DNA from: Pseudomonas yamanorum
Lineage (GTDB): Bacteria > Pseudomonadota > Gammaproteobacteria > Pseudomonadales > Pseudomonadaceae
Reading direction: 5' to 3'
Length of the DNA stretch: 64,000 nt
Assembly (NCBI RefSeq): GCF_900105735.1
Contig: NZ_LT629793.1
Coordinates: 1,674,001-1,738,000 of the forward strand
Made by a program: the position numbers and the translations under genes. Below the pieces are notes generated by a model, which saw nothing but the letters and a program-made list of their open reading frames with translations, did not search any database and was not told the origin of the DNA. Within the stretch, counting starts at the first letter, position 1. Each line of letters begins with the position of its first letter. Of this stretch, positions 17,336-25,646 are shown piece after piece.

Positions 17336-18814
17336 CTATTCGGGCAACTGCGCCACGCCGTCTTCATCGGTCATCGCCCTTTCCAGCAGGTCGGCCGGCA
17401 GGCTTTTGCTGGCGCGGGCACCGAGCAGTTTCAGTTGCTCGGTGCGACTCACCAGGTTTCCACGTCCGTCTGTCAGCTTGTTGCGTGCTGCACTGTAGGC
17501 TTTGTCCAACTGCTGGAGGCGGTTGCCCACCTCGTCCAGGTCCTGGATAAACAGCACGAACTTGTCATACAGCCAACCGGCGCGCTCGGCGATTTCCCGG
17601 GCGTTCTGGCTTTGCCGTTCCTGTTTCCACAGGCTGTCGATCACCCGCAAAGTCGCCAGCAGCGTGGTCGGGCTGACGATCACGATATTGCGGTCGAACG
17701 CCTCCTGGAACAGGTTCGGCTCGGCTTGGAGTGCAGCCGAAAATGCGGCTTCGATGGGCACGAACAACAGCACGAAATCCAGGCTGTGCAGGCCTTCGAG
17801 ACGTTTGTAGTCCTTGCCGGCCAAGCCTTTGACGTGGTTGCGCAACGACAGGACGTGTTGCTTGAGGGCAACCTGGCCGATCGCCTGGTCATCCTCGGCA
17901 ACGTACTGTTGATAGGCCGTCAGGCTGACCTTGGAATCCACCACTACCTGCTTGTCACCCGGCAGCATGATCAACACGTCAGGCTGGAAGCGCTCGCCGT
18001 CCGGGCCCTTGAGGTTGACCTGGGTCTGGTACTCGCGGCCCTTTTCCAGCCCGGCATGCTCCAGCACCCGCTCCAGGATCAGTTCGCCCCAGTTGCCCTG
18101 GGTTTTCTGGCCCTTGAGGGCGCGGGTCAGGTTGGTGGCTTCATCGGACAGGCGCAGGTTCAGCTGTTGCAGGCGCTCGAGTTCCTTGGCCAGGGAGAAC
18201 CGCTCGCGGGCTTCGCTCTGGTAGCTTTCTTCGACGCGTTTTTCGAACGACTGGATGCGTTCCTTGAGCGGGTCAAGCAATTGGCCGAGGCGCTGCTGGC
18301 TGGTTTCGGCGAAGCGCTGTTCGCGCTCGTCGAAGATCTTCCCGGCGAGTTCAGCGAACTGCGCGCGCAGTTCATCGCGGGAGCCTTGCAGGTCGCTGAG
18401 GCGTTGCTGATGGCTTTCCTGTTGCTCGCGAAGTTCGGCGCGCAGGGAGGCGGACAAGGCGTCCAGGCGGCGCAGTTCGGTTTCTTTGGCGGAACGGTCG
18501 AGGTTCCAGGCGTGGGCGGCATCGCGGGCGTTGTCGCGGTCGATCTGCAGCAGTTCGACTTCGCGGCGCACCGCAGCCAGGTCAGCCTGTTTGGCGGCGT
18601 TGGCCTGACTGAGGTCGCTGATTTCGTCACGGCTGGCGTCCAGCTGTGCGGCCAGCCCTTCCTGGGCCAGTTGCGCGGTGGCCAGGCGCTCTTCGAGCAA
18701 TTCCCAGCCGGCCATCCGCGCGCTCAGTCGGCGCTGAATCTGCCAGCACAGGCCCAACAGCGGCAATCCAGCACCGGCGAGACCCAGCGCAACACTGGTC
18801 CAGTCAAAAGCCAT
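17336..18814 (-). CDS. rmuC: DNA recombination protein RmuC
   Basis: RmuC-family proteins limit inversions at short inverted repeats and have a nuclease-like core. The 492-residue protein begins with a membrane anchor (DWTSVALGLAGAGLPLLGL), then a long coiled coil of roughly 170 residues. The conserved core includes GNWGELILERVLEHAGLEKG, PDVLIMLPGDKQVVVDSKVS and DFVLLFVPIEAAFSAAL. The ATG at 18814 has an AGGA site upstream and is preferred to a GTG at 18832. It is convergent with the hybrid kinase gene, 22 bases away. Confidence 0.92.
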   Translation of the reverse strand: MAFDWTSVALGLAGAGLPLLGLCWQIQRRLSARMAGWELLEERLATAQLAQEGLAAQLDASRDEISDLSQANAAKQADLAAVRREVELLQIDRDNARDAAHAWNLDRSAKETELRRLDALSASLRAELREQQESHQQRLSDLQGSRDELRAQFAELAGKIFDEREQRFAETSQQRLGQLLDPLKERIQSFEKRVEESYQSEARERFSLAKELERLQQLNLRLSDEATNLTRALKGQKTQGNWGELILERVLEHAGLEKGREYQTQVNLKGPDGERFQPDVLIMLPGDKQVVVDSKVSLTAYQQYVAEDDQAIGQVALKQHVLSLRNHVKGLAGKDYKRLEGLHSLDFVLLFVPIEAAFSAALQAEPNLFQEAFDRNIVIVSPTTLLATLRVIDSLWKQERQSQNAREIAERAGWLYDKFVLFIQDLDEVGNRLQQLDKAYSAARNKLTDGRGNLVSRTEQLKLLGARASKSLPADLLERAMTDEDGVAQLPE

Positions 18815-18875
18815 AGCGATTCCTGCCGTCACCCGAAAAGAAGAAGGTTAACCAAGCCTGCGCATTGAGGACAGC

Positions 18876-19199
18876 TCAGTCTTCGATCTGGCCCAGTTCA
18901 CGCTGGGCGGTGCGGTCGCCGGCGCGGGCTGCCTGGCGCAGCAGTTCGTGGCCGATACGGCGGTCGCGGGCATTGCCGCACTCGCGGCACATCAACTGGC
19001 CCAGACGGCTTTGCGCTACTACTACGCCAGCACGAGCGGGTTGCTTGAGCAAATGCCCGGCGAAGTGTTTGACGTTGGGGCTGTGGCCCAGGCGTGGGCT
19101 GTCGAGCAACCACAAGGCAACTTTCAGAGAAAAACGCTTGGGTGCGGTAACAACCTGAGGGCTGTCGGTAACAGAAGGTGATACTGAGCGAAACTTCAT
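18876..19199 (-). CDS. Small Sel1-repeat-like protein
   Basis: A 107-residue conserved pseudomonad protein. The C-terminal half has two helix-pair units with Sel1/TPR-like spacing: VVVAQSRLGQLMCRECG then ELLRQAARAGDRTAQRELGQ. I choose the ATG at 19199 (MKFRSVSPSV); the frame is open to 19358 but that part is AT-rich upstream sequence. A CxxC pair (MCRECG) is visible. It may be co-transcribed with rmuC, 61 bases downstream. Sel1-like proteins act as adaptors; the partner is unknown. Confidence 0.7.
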   Translation of the reverse strand: MKFRSVSPSVTDSPQVVTAPKRFSLKVALWLLDSPRLGHSPNVKHFAGHLLKQPARAGVVVAQSRLGQLMCRECGNARDRRIGHELLRQAARAGDRTAQRELGQIED

Positions 19200-20045
19200 A
19201 AAGCACTGTGGGACAGAACGGAAGGCGCGCCACTCTACTCTTTTTTTCGTACAGGTAAAGCTGAAAAAAGCCTGCACGCCCGTTCTAGAGCAAGCGCTTG
19301 GGACAATCCACAGAAGCTGTGGATAACTCAGTGGACAACCGTTACGTAACTCTCGCAAAGGCCCATGGAACGGGGGCCGCGCTCAAACTGACGATTTTTT
19401 CACCAATAAAAAAAAGCTCGATTTTTCATTGACTTAAATTTTAGTTGCAGGCACCCGGGGACATTGCAGGGCGTATGTCAGTGCGGTTACACAGGGCGCA
19501 ACCAATGTGCACAACTACCCACCTGGCGGTTATATCAAGCGCGTTTTTTGGTCGGAAGGCGGCTGAGGCATGTTACCGACGCACCGAGGCCAGAAAAGTT
19601 TTTTACCTAGCACACTTCCTTTCATCGTTTCAATCCGTTACTATCCGCGGCGTTAGTACCAAGCTGAAAGTCAATTCTGGTCGAACAACTCCCTCACGGC
19701 ACCGCCGACAAAAAGGGATCGACCACCTCGATGGTTTCCAGGTATCACTTGCGACGACACAGCCTTTGAACAATGCAAAGGGTGTCGCGAAGTCTCAATA
19801 CTCTGAAAGAACCAACCTGCAAATTGATCAGGATCTTCACCCCGGGCCCAGAACCTTTGCCCCTGTTGTGTTGCCTGCCCTCCTAAGTACCTACCTGCCA
19901 GCCCAAGCGCGCCAACTTAATAGCGCTTCAAACTGGCTGCTTTGTTCCAGTCGGGTTCTTCGTTCGATCAATGGTGATCAACGTCACTGGAACGTTTTAA
20001 CGTTGCACGGTTCTTAACCGTGTCATTTGTAGGAACACCAATAAT
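19200..20045. other. Long intergenic region with DnaA-box palindrome and long leader
   Basis: No convincing gene fills these 846 bases. An open frame at 19445-20017 has no coding character. TGTGGATAA (19318-19326) is the exact complement of the DnaA box TTATCCACA and is part of the palindrome ATCCACAG-AAG-CTGTGGAT (19306-19324). TACTAT at 19639-19644 is a possible -10 element for a leader of about 390 bases upstream of the gene at 20046. Confidence 0.5.
19755..19787 (+). promoter_or_regulatory. Hairpin in the leader upstream of the 74-residue gene
   Basis: CGACAC (19755-19760) pairs with GTGTCG (19782-19787), and CCTTTG (19763-19768) with CAAAGG (19776-19781), leaving a seven-base loop and a two-base bulge. 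It lies inside the presumed 5' leader, and there is no T-run after it. A structured leader or small RNA is possible. Confidence 0.4.
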
Positions 20046-20270
20046 ATGTCCACTCAAATCCACACTCAGGATGCCATTCGCACCCTCACCAACGCTTTTG
20101 CACCAATGAACTGCCTGATCATGGCCGCTCGCAAAGGCTGCTTCAGCTTTACCCTGGTCAACGAACACGGCATCGCTCGTCACAGCGAACGCCTGTACCC
20201 CGATCAATACTCCAGCGCAGAACCGCTGCAGGCCGTGATCGATCGTACTCGTCAGGCACTGGTTGCCTGA
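20046..20270 (+). CDS. Conserved hypothetical protein, 74 residues
   Basis: A small soluble protein beginning MSTQIHTQDAIRTLTNAFAP, with a GCFSFTLVNEHGIARHSERL core and an amphipathic C-terminal helix ending RTRQALVA. I recognise it only as a small conserved pseudomonad protein and cannot assign a function. The start has a TAGGAACACCAATA ribosome region upstream. A strong terminator follows 24 bases after the stop, so this is a monocistronic unit with an unusually long upstream region. No transmembrane segment or metal-binding motif is obvious. Confidence 0.75.
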   Translation: MSTQIHTQDAIRTLTNAFAPMNCLIMAARKGCFSFTLVNEHGIARHSERLYPDQYSSAEPLQAVIDRTRQALVA

Positions 20271-20293
20271 TCGACCCGGATCGCTGAAACACA

Positions 20294-20323
20294 AAAACCC
20301 CGGTTAAAACCCGGGGTTTTTTA
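20294..20323 (+). terminator. Intrinsic terminator
   Basis: AACCCCGG (20296-20303) pairs with CCGGGGTT (20311-20318), followed by TTTTT. It ends the 74-residue gene. Confidence 0.9.
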
Positions 20324-20535
20324 TTGCCTGAAATTCAGGCGCGCTAAGTTTAAATTGATATAAACGATATAACTAAATGATGAAAATATTTTAAAAACAG
20401 TCCTTTACGTCGCAAATATGACACTACACTTCAACTCAAGCGGCATGATCCGCTTCCGGCGAGCCTGAGATCCGATTCACTGCTGCCAAGCCCCCTCTCA
20501 GGTATCGCCGACCAATTTCATGGATTGAGGCTTTT

Positions 20536-21018
20536 ATGGGCATCGCCGCCAGCGAATTGTGTCGTTATGTGATCCGGCCCACCCTGCTTTATCTGGGTCG
20601 CCATAACCCGACTGCCGAATCCCTGCTGCTGGGCATCGCCGCCAGCCAGTCGGCACTTGGCTCAGCCCTGCACGACCGCCGCGGCCATGGCCTCTACAGC
20701 ATCACCGAACCCCGCCACCGTGCGCTGTGGGATGACTACCTGGCGCTGGACCCCGAGCGCGCCAGCCTGGTTCGCGGCCTCGCCAGCCAGCATGCCTTCC
20801 TCAGCGGGCCGCAGCTCGAGCTGACGGTCAACCTGCGTTACGCCACCGCCATCGCGTGGCTGCTGGTGGAACAACACCGTCCAAACCTGCCATCGGCCGA
20901 TGATGTATTGGCGATGGCGCGTATCTGGAAAGAAATATTTCACCCCCAGGGCCGGCTTCGGGATTTCACCCAAGCCTGGCAAACCTGTGTTTTACCCATG
21001 AATCACGTCGCCTGTTGA
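20536..21018 (+). CDS. Conserved hypothetical protein upstream of fadL
   Basis: A 160-residue protein, mostly helical, with no signal peptide or clear membrane span. Recognisable features are a histidine/arginine-rich centre (HDRRGHGLYSITEPRHRALW) and the tail DFTQAWQTCVLPMNHVAC. It precedes the FadL-type porin, 146 bases away, in the same orientation; the same gene pair occurs in P. aeruginosa. I cannot assign a function. The sequence GLYSITEPRHRALWDDYLA resembles a lysozyme-like surface only superficially and should not be read as catalytic. Confidence 0.75.
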   Translation: MGIAASELCRYVIRPTLLYLGRHNPTAESLLLGIAASQSALGSALHDRRGHGLYSITEPRHRALWDDYLALDPERASLVRGLASQHAFLSGPQLELTVNLRYATAIAWLLVEQHRPNLPSADDVLAMARIWKEIFHPQGRLRDFTQAWQTCVLPMNHVAC

Positions 21019-21164
21019 CCGGGTGATTTGCAAGATTCGGCTAAAAACGTTGATTTTGGTCGGATTGTCCTACAAAACCGCTCTATCTCCTATGTTTCAG
21101 CCTATAGCGCTAACTTAAAAATATTGTTACTTTCCGCAGCGGTGATCACCACGGAGTTCTAATA

Positions 21165-22439
21165 ATGAAAAAAGTAATGCTCAAGACGACACTTAGCCTC
21201 GCCGTTGCAATGGCATCCTCCCACGTGTTCGCGAGCGGCTTCGCCCTCAACGAACAAGACGTTGCTGGGATGGGTACCGGTTTTGCGGGGCGCTCATCAT
21301 CTGCCGATAACGCAAGCACTGTTTATGGCAACCCTGCCGGTATGGCTCGCCTTGAAGGCCAGCAGATTACGGGTGGTGTTGCAGCCATCGACGCCTCGAC
21401 CGACATCAAAGATGCCGGCGGCCGTTCCAGGGGCACCAACAAAGGCGATATGGTTCCCTTCACCGGCGTACCGTTCGGCTTCTACACCAACAAACTCAAC
21501 GATCAGTGGGCTGTCGGCTTTGGTGTCTACGCACCGTTCGGCCTGGTGACTGATTATGAACGCGGCTTCCAGGGCAGCGGGTTTGGCAGCTACAGCAAAG
21601 TGTCTGTCATCACCCTCCAGCCGACGGTCAGCTACGCGTTCAACGACCGGGTTTCCATCGGTTTCGGCCCCACCATCAACCGGATTTCCGGCAAGCTGGA
21701 ATCCGAGCTGACCCTGAACCCTGCCGTGCCTTCGACCAACGTCACGATCAAGGGCGACGATACCGCCATTGGTTTCAACGTCGGCGTACTGGTACAGGCC
21801 ACCGATACCACCCGCGTCGGCCTGACCTACCACTCCAAGGTCAGCTACAAGCTTGACGGCCACACCGAGGTGACGGCGCCTGCTCCGACTGCCGGCGCTA
21901 TTGGCAGTGGCCGCTACGACGCCTCGCTGAGCATCGATACGCCAGAGTCTTACGACCTGTCGGTAACCCAGGACCTGACTGATGCCTGGAAACTCTATGG
22001 TGGTGCTACCTGGACCCGCTGGAGCCGCCTGAAAGACATCACGGTCAAGAACCAAGGTGTAACAGGCGCCAACGGCTTTCTCGCACCTTCGGTCATCGGC
22101 ACTATCACTGAACCTCAGAACTGGCACGACACCTGGGCCTACGCCCTGGGTACTTCGTACCAGGTCACCAAGCAAGTGGTACTGCGTACCGGCCTGACGT
22201 TCGACCAGTCGCCAACCAACAACACTGACCGCTCCCCACGTATTCCTACTGGCGACCGGACCATCTTCAGTGTGGGCCTGGGTTATGCCGTGATGGATAA
22301 CATGACTGTCGACCTGGCTTATTCCTACCTCAAGGAAGAGCCGGTCAAAGTCAACAAGTCCAATGCACTGGGTTCCTACAGCGCCAAGTACGAAAACAGC
22401 GCCAACGGTTTCGGCCTGGGCGTAACGTACAAGTTCTGA
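21165..22439 (+). CDS. fadL: FadL/OmpP1-family outer-membrane transporter
   Basis: A 424-residue outer-membrane beta-barrel for hydrophobic substrates such as long-chain fatty acids. A signal peptide ends at SHVFA-SGFALNEQ. The N-terminal plug signature GFALNEQDVAGMGTGFAGRS and NASTVYGNPAGMARL is characteristic. The alternating beta-strand pattern ends with the aromatic LGVTYKF, the usual barrel C terminus. GGAG lies before the ATG. A bidirectional terminator follows at 22454-22492. FadL paralogues in Pseudomonas vary in substrate, so the symbol is a family name. Confidence 0.9.
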   Translation: MKKVMLKTTLSLAVAMASSHVFASGFALNEQDVAGMGTGFAGRSSSADNASTVYGNPAGMARLEGQQITGGVAAIDASTDIKDAGGRSRGTNKGDMVPFTGVPFGFYTNKLNDQWAVGFGVYAPFGLVTDYERGFQGSGFGSYSKVSVITLQPTVSYAFNDRVSIGFGPTINRISGKLESELTLNPAVPSTNVTIKGDDTAIGFNVGVLVQATDTTRVGLTYHSKVSYKLDGHTEVTAPAPTAGAIGSGRYDASLSIDTPESYDLSVTQDLTDAWKLYGGATWTRWSRLKDITVKNQGVTGANGFLAPSVIGTITEPQNWHDTWAYALGTSYQVTKQVVLRTGLTFDQSPTNNTDRSPRIPTGDRTIFSVGLGYAVMDNMTVDLAYSYLKEEPVKVNKSNALGSYSAKYENSANGFGLGVTYKF

Positions 22440-22453
22440 TGTAAAGCGACATA

Positions 22454-22492
22454 AAAAAGCCCCGCTCTCTTGCAAAAGAGGCGGGGCTTTTT
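22454..22492. terminator. Bidirectional terminator
   Basis: AAAAGCCCCGC and GCGGGGCTTTTT form a strong stem with a loop around CTCTTGCAAAAGAG, which can itself pair. It has A- and T-runs on both sides and sits between the convergent fadL and glutathione peroxidase genes. Confidence 0.9.
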
Positions 22493-22504
22493 AGTGGGCG
22501 GTAA

Positions 22505-23056
22505 TCAGGGTTTAGAAGCCAACGCCTCTTCCACCGCCTTGATCAGGTCCGGACTATCCGGCTTGGTCAGGCTGGAGAAATTGGCGATCACCTTGCCCTG
22601 GCGGTCCACCACGTACTTGTAGAAATTCCACTTCGGCGCACTGCTCTGCTGCGCCAGGATCTTGAACAGATGCACCGCGTCCGGGCCCCTAACCTTCTGT
22701 GGCTCGGTCATGGTGAAGGTCACGCCATAGTTCACATAACAAACCTTGGCCGTCTCCTCCCCGGTCTTGGCTTCCTGCTTGAAGTCATCGGACGGCACGC
22801 CTATCACCTCCAGCCCCTGGCCCTTATAGCGCTGGTATAAGGCCTCAAGCCCTTTGAACTGCGGCGCAAAACCGCAGAAGCTGGCGGTGTTGACGATCAC
22901 CAGCGGCTTGCCGGCGAAGCGCTGGCACAGGTCGATGGATTCCTTGGCGCGCAGCTTGGGCAGTTGGCCTTCAAGCAACGGCGGGCAATCGGCGGCCATG
23001 GCGACGCCGCCAAAAGCCACCATCAGAGCGGGTACTGCGAGCCAGCGCATCTGCAT
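22505..23056 (-). CDS. Periplasmic glutathione peroxidase-like protein
   Basis: A 183-residue thioredoxin-fold peroxidase with an N-terminal signal peptide (cleavage after VAMAA near residue 22). The peroxidatic cysteine is Cys61 in VNTASFCGF, and Trp143-Asn144 in KWNFYKYV are retained from the catalytic tetrad. The usual glutamine segment (FPCNQF) reads VPSDDF at residues 88-92, so the tetrad glutamine appears replaced by aspartate. It probably detoxifies hydroperoxides with thioredoxin-like reductants in the periplasm. It lies downstream of the 39-residue peptide gene and the MFS transporter. Confidence 0.85.
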   Translation of the reverse strand: MQMRWLAVPALMVAFGGVAMAADCPPLLEGQLPKLRAKESIDLCQRFAGKPLVIVNTASFCGFAPQFKGLEALYQRYKGQGLEVIGVPSDDFKQEAKTGEETAKVCYVNYGVTFTMTEPQKVRGPDAVHLFKILAQQSSAPKWNFYKYVVDRQGKVIANFSSLTKPDSPDLIKAVEEALASKP

Positions 23057-23090
23057 GTCAGGTGTCCTTGAAAAGTCTCAGACACAGAAC

Positions 23091-23210
23091 TTAACAGATC
23101 GCCATGCCCAACTGCATCAATGCCAGACCGCCCTGTTGCCAGCCCCACCACGCCAGAAGCAGCAGGACTGCTGCCCCTGCTGCGCCGAGCCAATGCCAGG
23201 TCGAATTCAT
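23091..23210 (-). CDS. 39-residue single-pass membrane peptide
   Basis: This short gene begins MNSTWHWLGAAGAAVLLLLA and continues WWGWQQGGLALMQLGMAIC before TAA at 23093-23091. One hydrophobic helix spans about residues 8-24, rich in tryptophan at the interface. Its ATG (23210-23208) overlaps the TGA of the MFS gene by four bases (ATGA), and GGGGGGAG immediately precedes it, so translation is probably coupled to the transporter. It is too short for most gene finders. It may be a small regulatory subunit of the transporter; that is inference. Confidence 0.65.
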   Translation of the reverse strand: MNSTWHWLGAAGAAVLLLLAWWGWQQGGLALMQLGMAIC

Positions 23211-24415
23211 GCTCCCCCCAATTGCGCCTGCAAACGTGCCACCGGGCGCTCGCGCACCGGCCAGTTCAGCGCCGCTGCCACCAGACTCAGGACGATTGCC
23301 ACCTGCCAGATCAAATCGTAGTTACCGGTTCGATCATAGACCACCCCGCCCAACCAGCCCCCGAGGAACGAACCCAGTTGGTGGAACAGGAACACGATCC
23401 CACCGAGCATGGAAAGGTTTCTGACACCAAACAGGGTCGCGACCGTGCCGTTGGTCAGCGGCACCGTGGACAGCCACAAGAAGCCCATGGCCATGCCAAA
23501 CAGGTAGGCGCTGGTTTGCGTCACCGGCGCCCACAGGAAAATCACAATCACCACCGCCCGCAGCAGGTACAAACCGGTCAACAGGCGCGGCTTGGACATA
23601 CGCCCGCCGAGCCATCCCGCCGTATACGTGCCGAAGATATTAAACAGGCCGATCAATGCCAGTACCGTGGTACCCACAGAAGCCGGCAAGTGCTGGTCCA
23701 CCAGGTACGACGGCAAGTGCACGCCGATAAACACCACCTGGAAACCGCAAACAAAGAACCCAAACGCCAGCAGCCAGAACCCCGAATGGGAGCAGGCTTC
23801 ACCCAAGGCTTCGCGCAGGGTCTGTTGACCGGCTACCGCGGGCAGCGGACGGTCCTTCAGCATGGTCACCAACGGCACGATCAGCGCCACCATCAGCCCC
23901 AGCACCAGCAACGCGGCGGACCAGCCAAGCCAGCCGATCAAACCCAGGGTGCCCGGCAACATGGCGAACTGGCCGAAGGAACCGGCGGCGCTGGCGATGC
24001 CCATGGCCATGCTGCGCTTTTCCGGCGCCACGGCGCGGCCCACGACGCCGAGGATCACCGAGAATGAGGTTCCCGACAGACCAATGCCGATCAGCAATCC
24101 GGCACTCAGGGACAGCGACCACGCTGAATCCGATAAGCCCATGAACACCAGGCCCAGCGCATAAAGCACGCCACCGATCATCACCACCTTGGCCGCACCA
24201 AAGCGGTCGGCCAGGGCGCCGGTAAAGGGCTGCGCCAGGCCCCAGATCAGGTTTTGCAGGGCAATGGCAAAGGCAAAGGTTTCACGGCCCCAGCCGAATT
24301 CGGCACTCATGGGCGCCAGGAACAGCCCAAAGCCATGCCGCACGCCCAAGGACAACGCGAGAATCAGCGCACTCCCCACAAGAATCCAGCCGCTGGTGCG
24401 CCACATCGAGGTCAT
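23207..24415 (-). CDS. Major facilitator superfamily transporter
   Basis: A 402-residue inner-membrane protein with twelve hydrophobic segments. It carries the MFS motif-A-like loop ALADRFGAAKVVMIGG between helices 2 and 3 and GRAVAPEKRSMAMGIASAAG near helix 5. It most resembles oxalate/formate- or monocarboxylate-type MFS carriers in overall pattern, but the substrate is unassigned. GGAG lies 8 bases before the ATG. A palindromic operator lies just upstream, and the MarR gene is 53 bases further upstream on the same strand, so the two are probably co-regulated. The last codons overlap the small membrane peptide gene. Confidence 0.87.
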   Translation of the reverse strand: MTSMWRTSGWILVGSALILALSLGVRHGFGLFLAPMSAEFGWGRETFAFAIALQNLIWGLAQPFTGALADRFGAAKVVMIGGVLYALGLVFMGLSDSAWSLSLSAGLLIGIGLSGTSFSVILGVVGRAVAPEKRSMAMGIASAAGSFGQFAMLPGTLGLIGWLGWSAALLVLGLMVALIVPLVTMLKDRPLPAVAGQQTLREALGEACSHSGFWLLAFGFFVCGFQVVFIGVHLPSYLVDQHLPASVGTTVLALIGLFNIFGTYTAGWLGGRMSKPRLLTGLYLLRAVVIVIFLWAPVTQTSAYLFGMAMGFLWLSTVPLTNGTVATLFGVRNLSMLGGIVFLFHQLGSFLGGWLGGVVYDRTGNYDLIWQVAIVLSLVAAALNWPVRERPVARLQAQLGGA

Positions 24416-24431
24416 TTCTTATTCTCCGCTC

Positions 24432-24447
24432 GCGGGTATATACCCGC
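24432..24447. promoter_or_regulatory. Putative MarR operator before the MFS gene
   Basis: GCGGGTATATACCCGC is a perfect 16-base palindrome between the MarR stop and the MFS start. Its core GGGTATATACCC matches the site upstream of the MarR gene in 11 of 12 positions. Confidence 0.7.
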
Positions 24448-24468
24448 TTATCATCGAAAAAACTCGCT

Positions 24469-24873
24469 TTAAGCGAGTTCATCCAGCAAGGCCAACAGGG
24501 TTTCGCGCTTTTCGGCGCCCAACTTATCGATCAATTTCTGCTGCGCCGCTTCCCAGGCCGGCAATGCCGCCGCAAGCCGTTCGTTACCTGCCTCGGTGAG
24601 CAGAACCAGGCGATTGCGCAGGTCATCGCCCTCGACCAGTTGCACCAGGCCCTCGCCCTCCAGCACCCGCAAATTACGCCCCAGCGTGCTGCGATCCAGG
24701 CCCATGGCGTCGGCCAGGCTGGAAATACTCGGTTGATCGAGGCGCTGCAAGTTACACAGCAAAGAATACTGGGCAACGTTGATCCCGAAGCCGTCGAGAG
24801 CGCCGTCGTAATGCCTGCTGACGCCACGAGCGGCGCGACGCAGGTTGGTGCATAAACATTGGGAAGCAAGCAT
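24469..24873 (-). CDS. MarR-family transcription regulator
   Basis: A 134-residue winged-helix repressor. The helix-turn-helix is seen in RLDQPSISSLADAMGLDRST followed by LGRNLRVLEGEGLVQL, and the wing in VEGDDLRNRLVLLTEAG. MarR proteins dimerise and release DNA on binding small phenolics or oxidants. Palindromic sites on each side of the gene (24432-24447 and 24879-24890) suggest it represses itself and the MFS gene downstream. Confidence 0.9.
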   Translation of the reverse strand: MLASQCLCTNLRRAARGVSRHYDGALDGFGINVAQYSLLCNLQRLDQPSISSLADAMGLDRSTLGRNLRVLEGEGLVQLVEGDDLRNRLVLLTEAGNERLAAALPAWEAAQQKLIDKLGAEKRETLLALLDELA

Positions 24874-24878
24874 AGAGC

Positions 24879-24890
24879 GTGTATATACCC
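24879..24890. promoter_or_regulatory. Putative MarR autoregulatory operator
   Basis: GTGTATATACCC lies five bases before the MarR start codon. It differs by one base from the core of the operator at 24434-24445. Confidence 0.6.
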
Positions 24891-24915
24891 GGGATTAATG
24901 AAATGCAAGAAACTG

Positions 24916-25644
24916 TTACAGCGCCAGGCCGACCAACACCGCAACCTCCAATAGCTCCAACAGCGCGCCGGCGGTGTCGCCGGTGGTGCCGCCGAGGCGA
25001 TTAACCATCAGCTGGCGCAAGCCGATAAAGCAAAGGCCCGCCAGCAATACGGCAATCCCGCCGCTGAAACCGCCGATCAAGATACACGCCAGACCGCTGA
25101 GGATCAGTACCTGTTGGCCGACGATCCGTGGCAAATGATCCGCCAAGGCCTGCCCCAACCCACCCGCGCGCACATAGCGTGTGGTGAGAAACAGCGCCAG
25201 CATCGAAGCGCGGCCGATCAACGGTGCGAGGATCAGCGCGGCGCCGTTGTGCTGCTCAATCAACGCTACCAGCGCGGTGAACTTGAGCAACAGCACCAGG
25301 CCCAGGGTGACCACCGCGATCGGCCCGCTGCGCGGGTCTTTCATGATGGTCAGGGTGCGCTCGCGATCGCCGAAGCCACCGAGCCAGGCGTCGGCGCTGT
25401 CGGCCAGGCCGTCCAGGTGCAGGCCGCCACTGAGCAGCACCCATGCGGTCAACAGCAGCGCGGCGTGCAGCAGCAATGGCGCGCCCATCAACACCGCGTT
25501 CAAGCCCCACAGCAGCAGCCCGAACAATAGCCCCACCAGCGGATAAAACAGCAACGACCGCCCCAACTCCTGCGGCTGCGGCATGCCGGGCAAGCGAATC
25601 GGCAGGCTGCTGAGAAACTGCAAGGCGATCCAGAACGGCAACAT
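24916..25644 (-). CDS. cobS: Adenosylcobinamide-GDP ribazoletransferase
   Basis: CobS (CobV) joins adenosylcobinamide-GDP to alpha-ribazole to complete the cobalamin nucleotide loop, in the inner membrane. The 242-residue protein is hydrophobic, with several helices. It shows the family motif GGLHLDGLADSADAW and the arginine-containing KDPRSGPIAVVTL. It is the last gene of the cobalamin operon, 2 bases after the phosphatase gene. The start at 25644 fits the family length. Confidence 0.95.
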   Translation of the reverse strand: MLPFWIALQFLSSLPIRLPGMPQPQELGRSLLFYPLVGLLFGLLLWGLNAVLMGAPLLLHAALLLTAWVLLSGGLHLDGLADSADAWLGGFGDRERTLTIMKDPRSGPIAVVTLGLVLLLKFTALVALIEQHNGAALILAPLIGRASMLALFLTTRYVRAGGLGQALADHLPRIVGQQVLILSGLACILIGGFSGGIAVLLAGLCFIGLRQLMVNRLGGTTGDTAGALLELLEVAVLVGLAL

Positions 25645-25646
25645 GC

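Noticed and set aside
19445..20017. A 190-codon plus-strand open frame in the long intergenic region
   Set aside because: It has no recognisable domain, its residue use is atypical, and it runs through the likely promoter and hairpin leader of the next gene.
23120..24067. A 315-codon plus-strand frame antisense to the MFS gene
   Set aside because: It is rich in His, Gln and Arg, as expected for a shadow of a GC-rich gene, and lacks a ribosome site.
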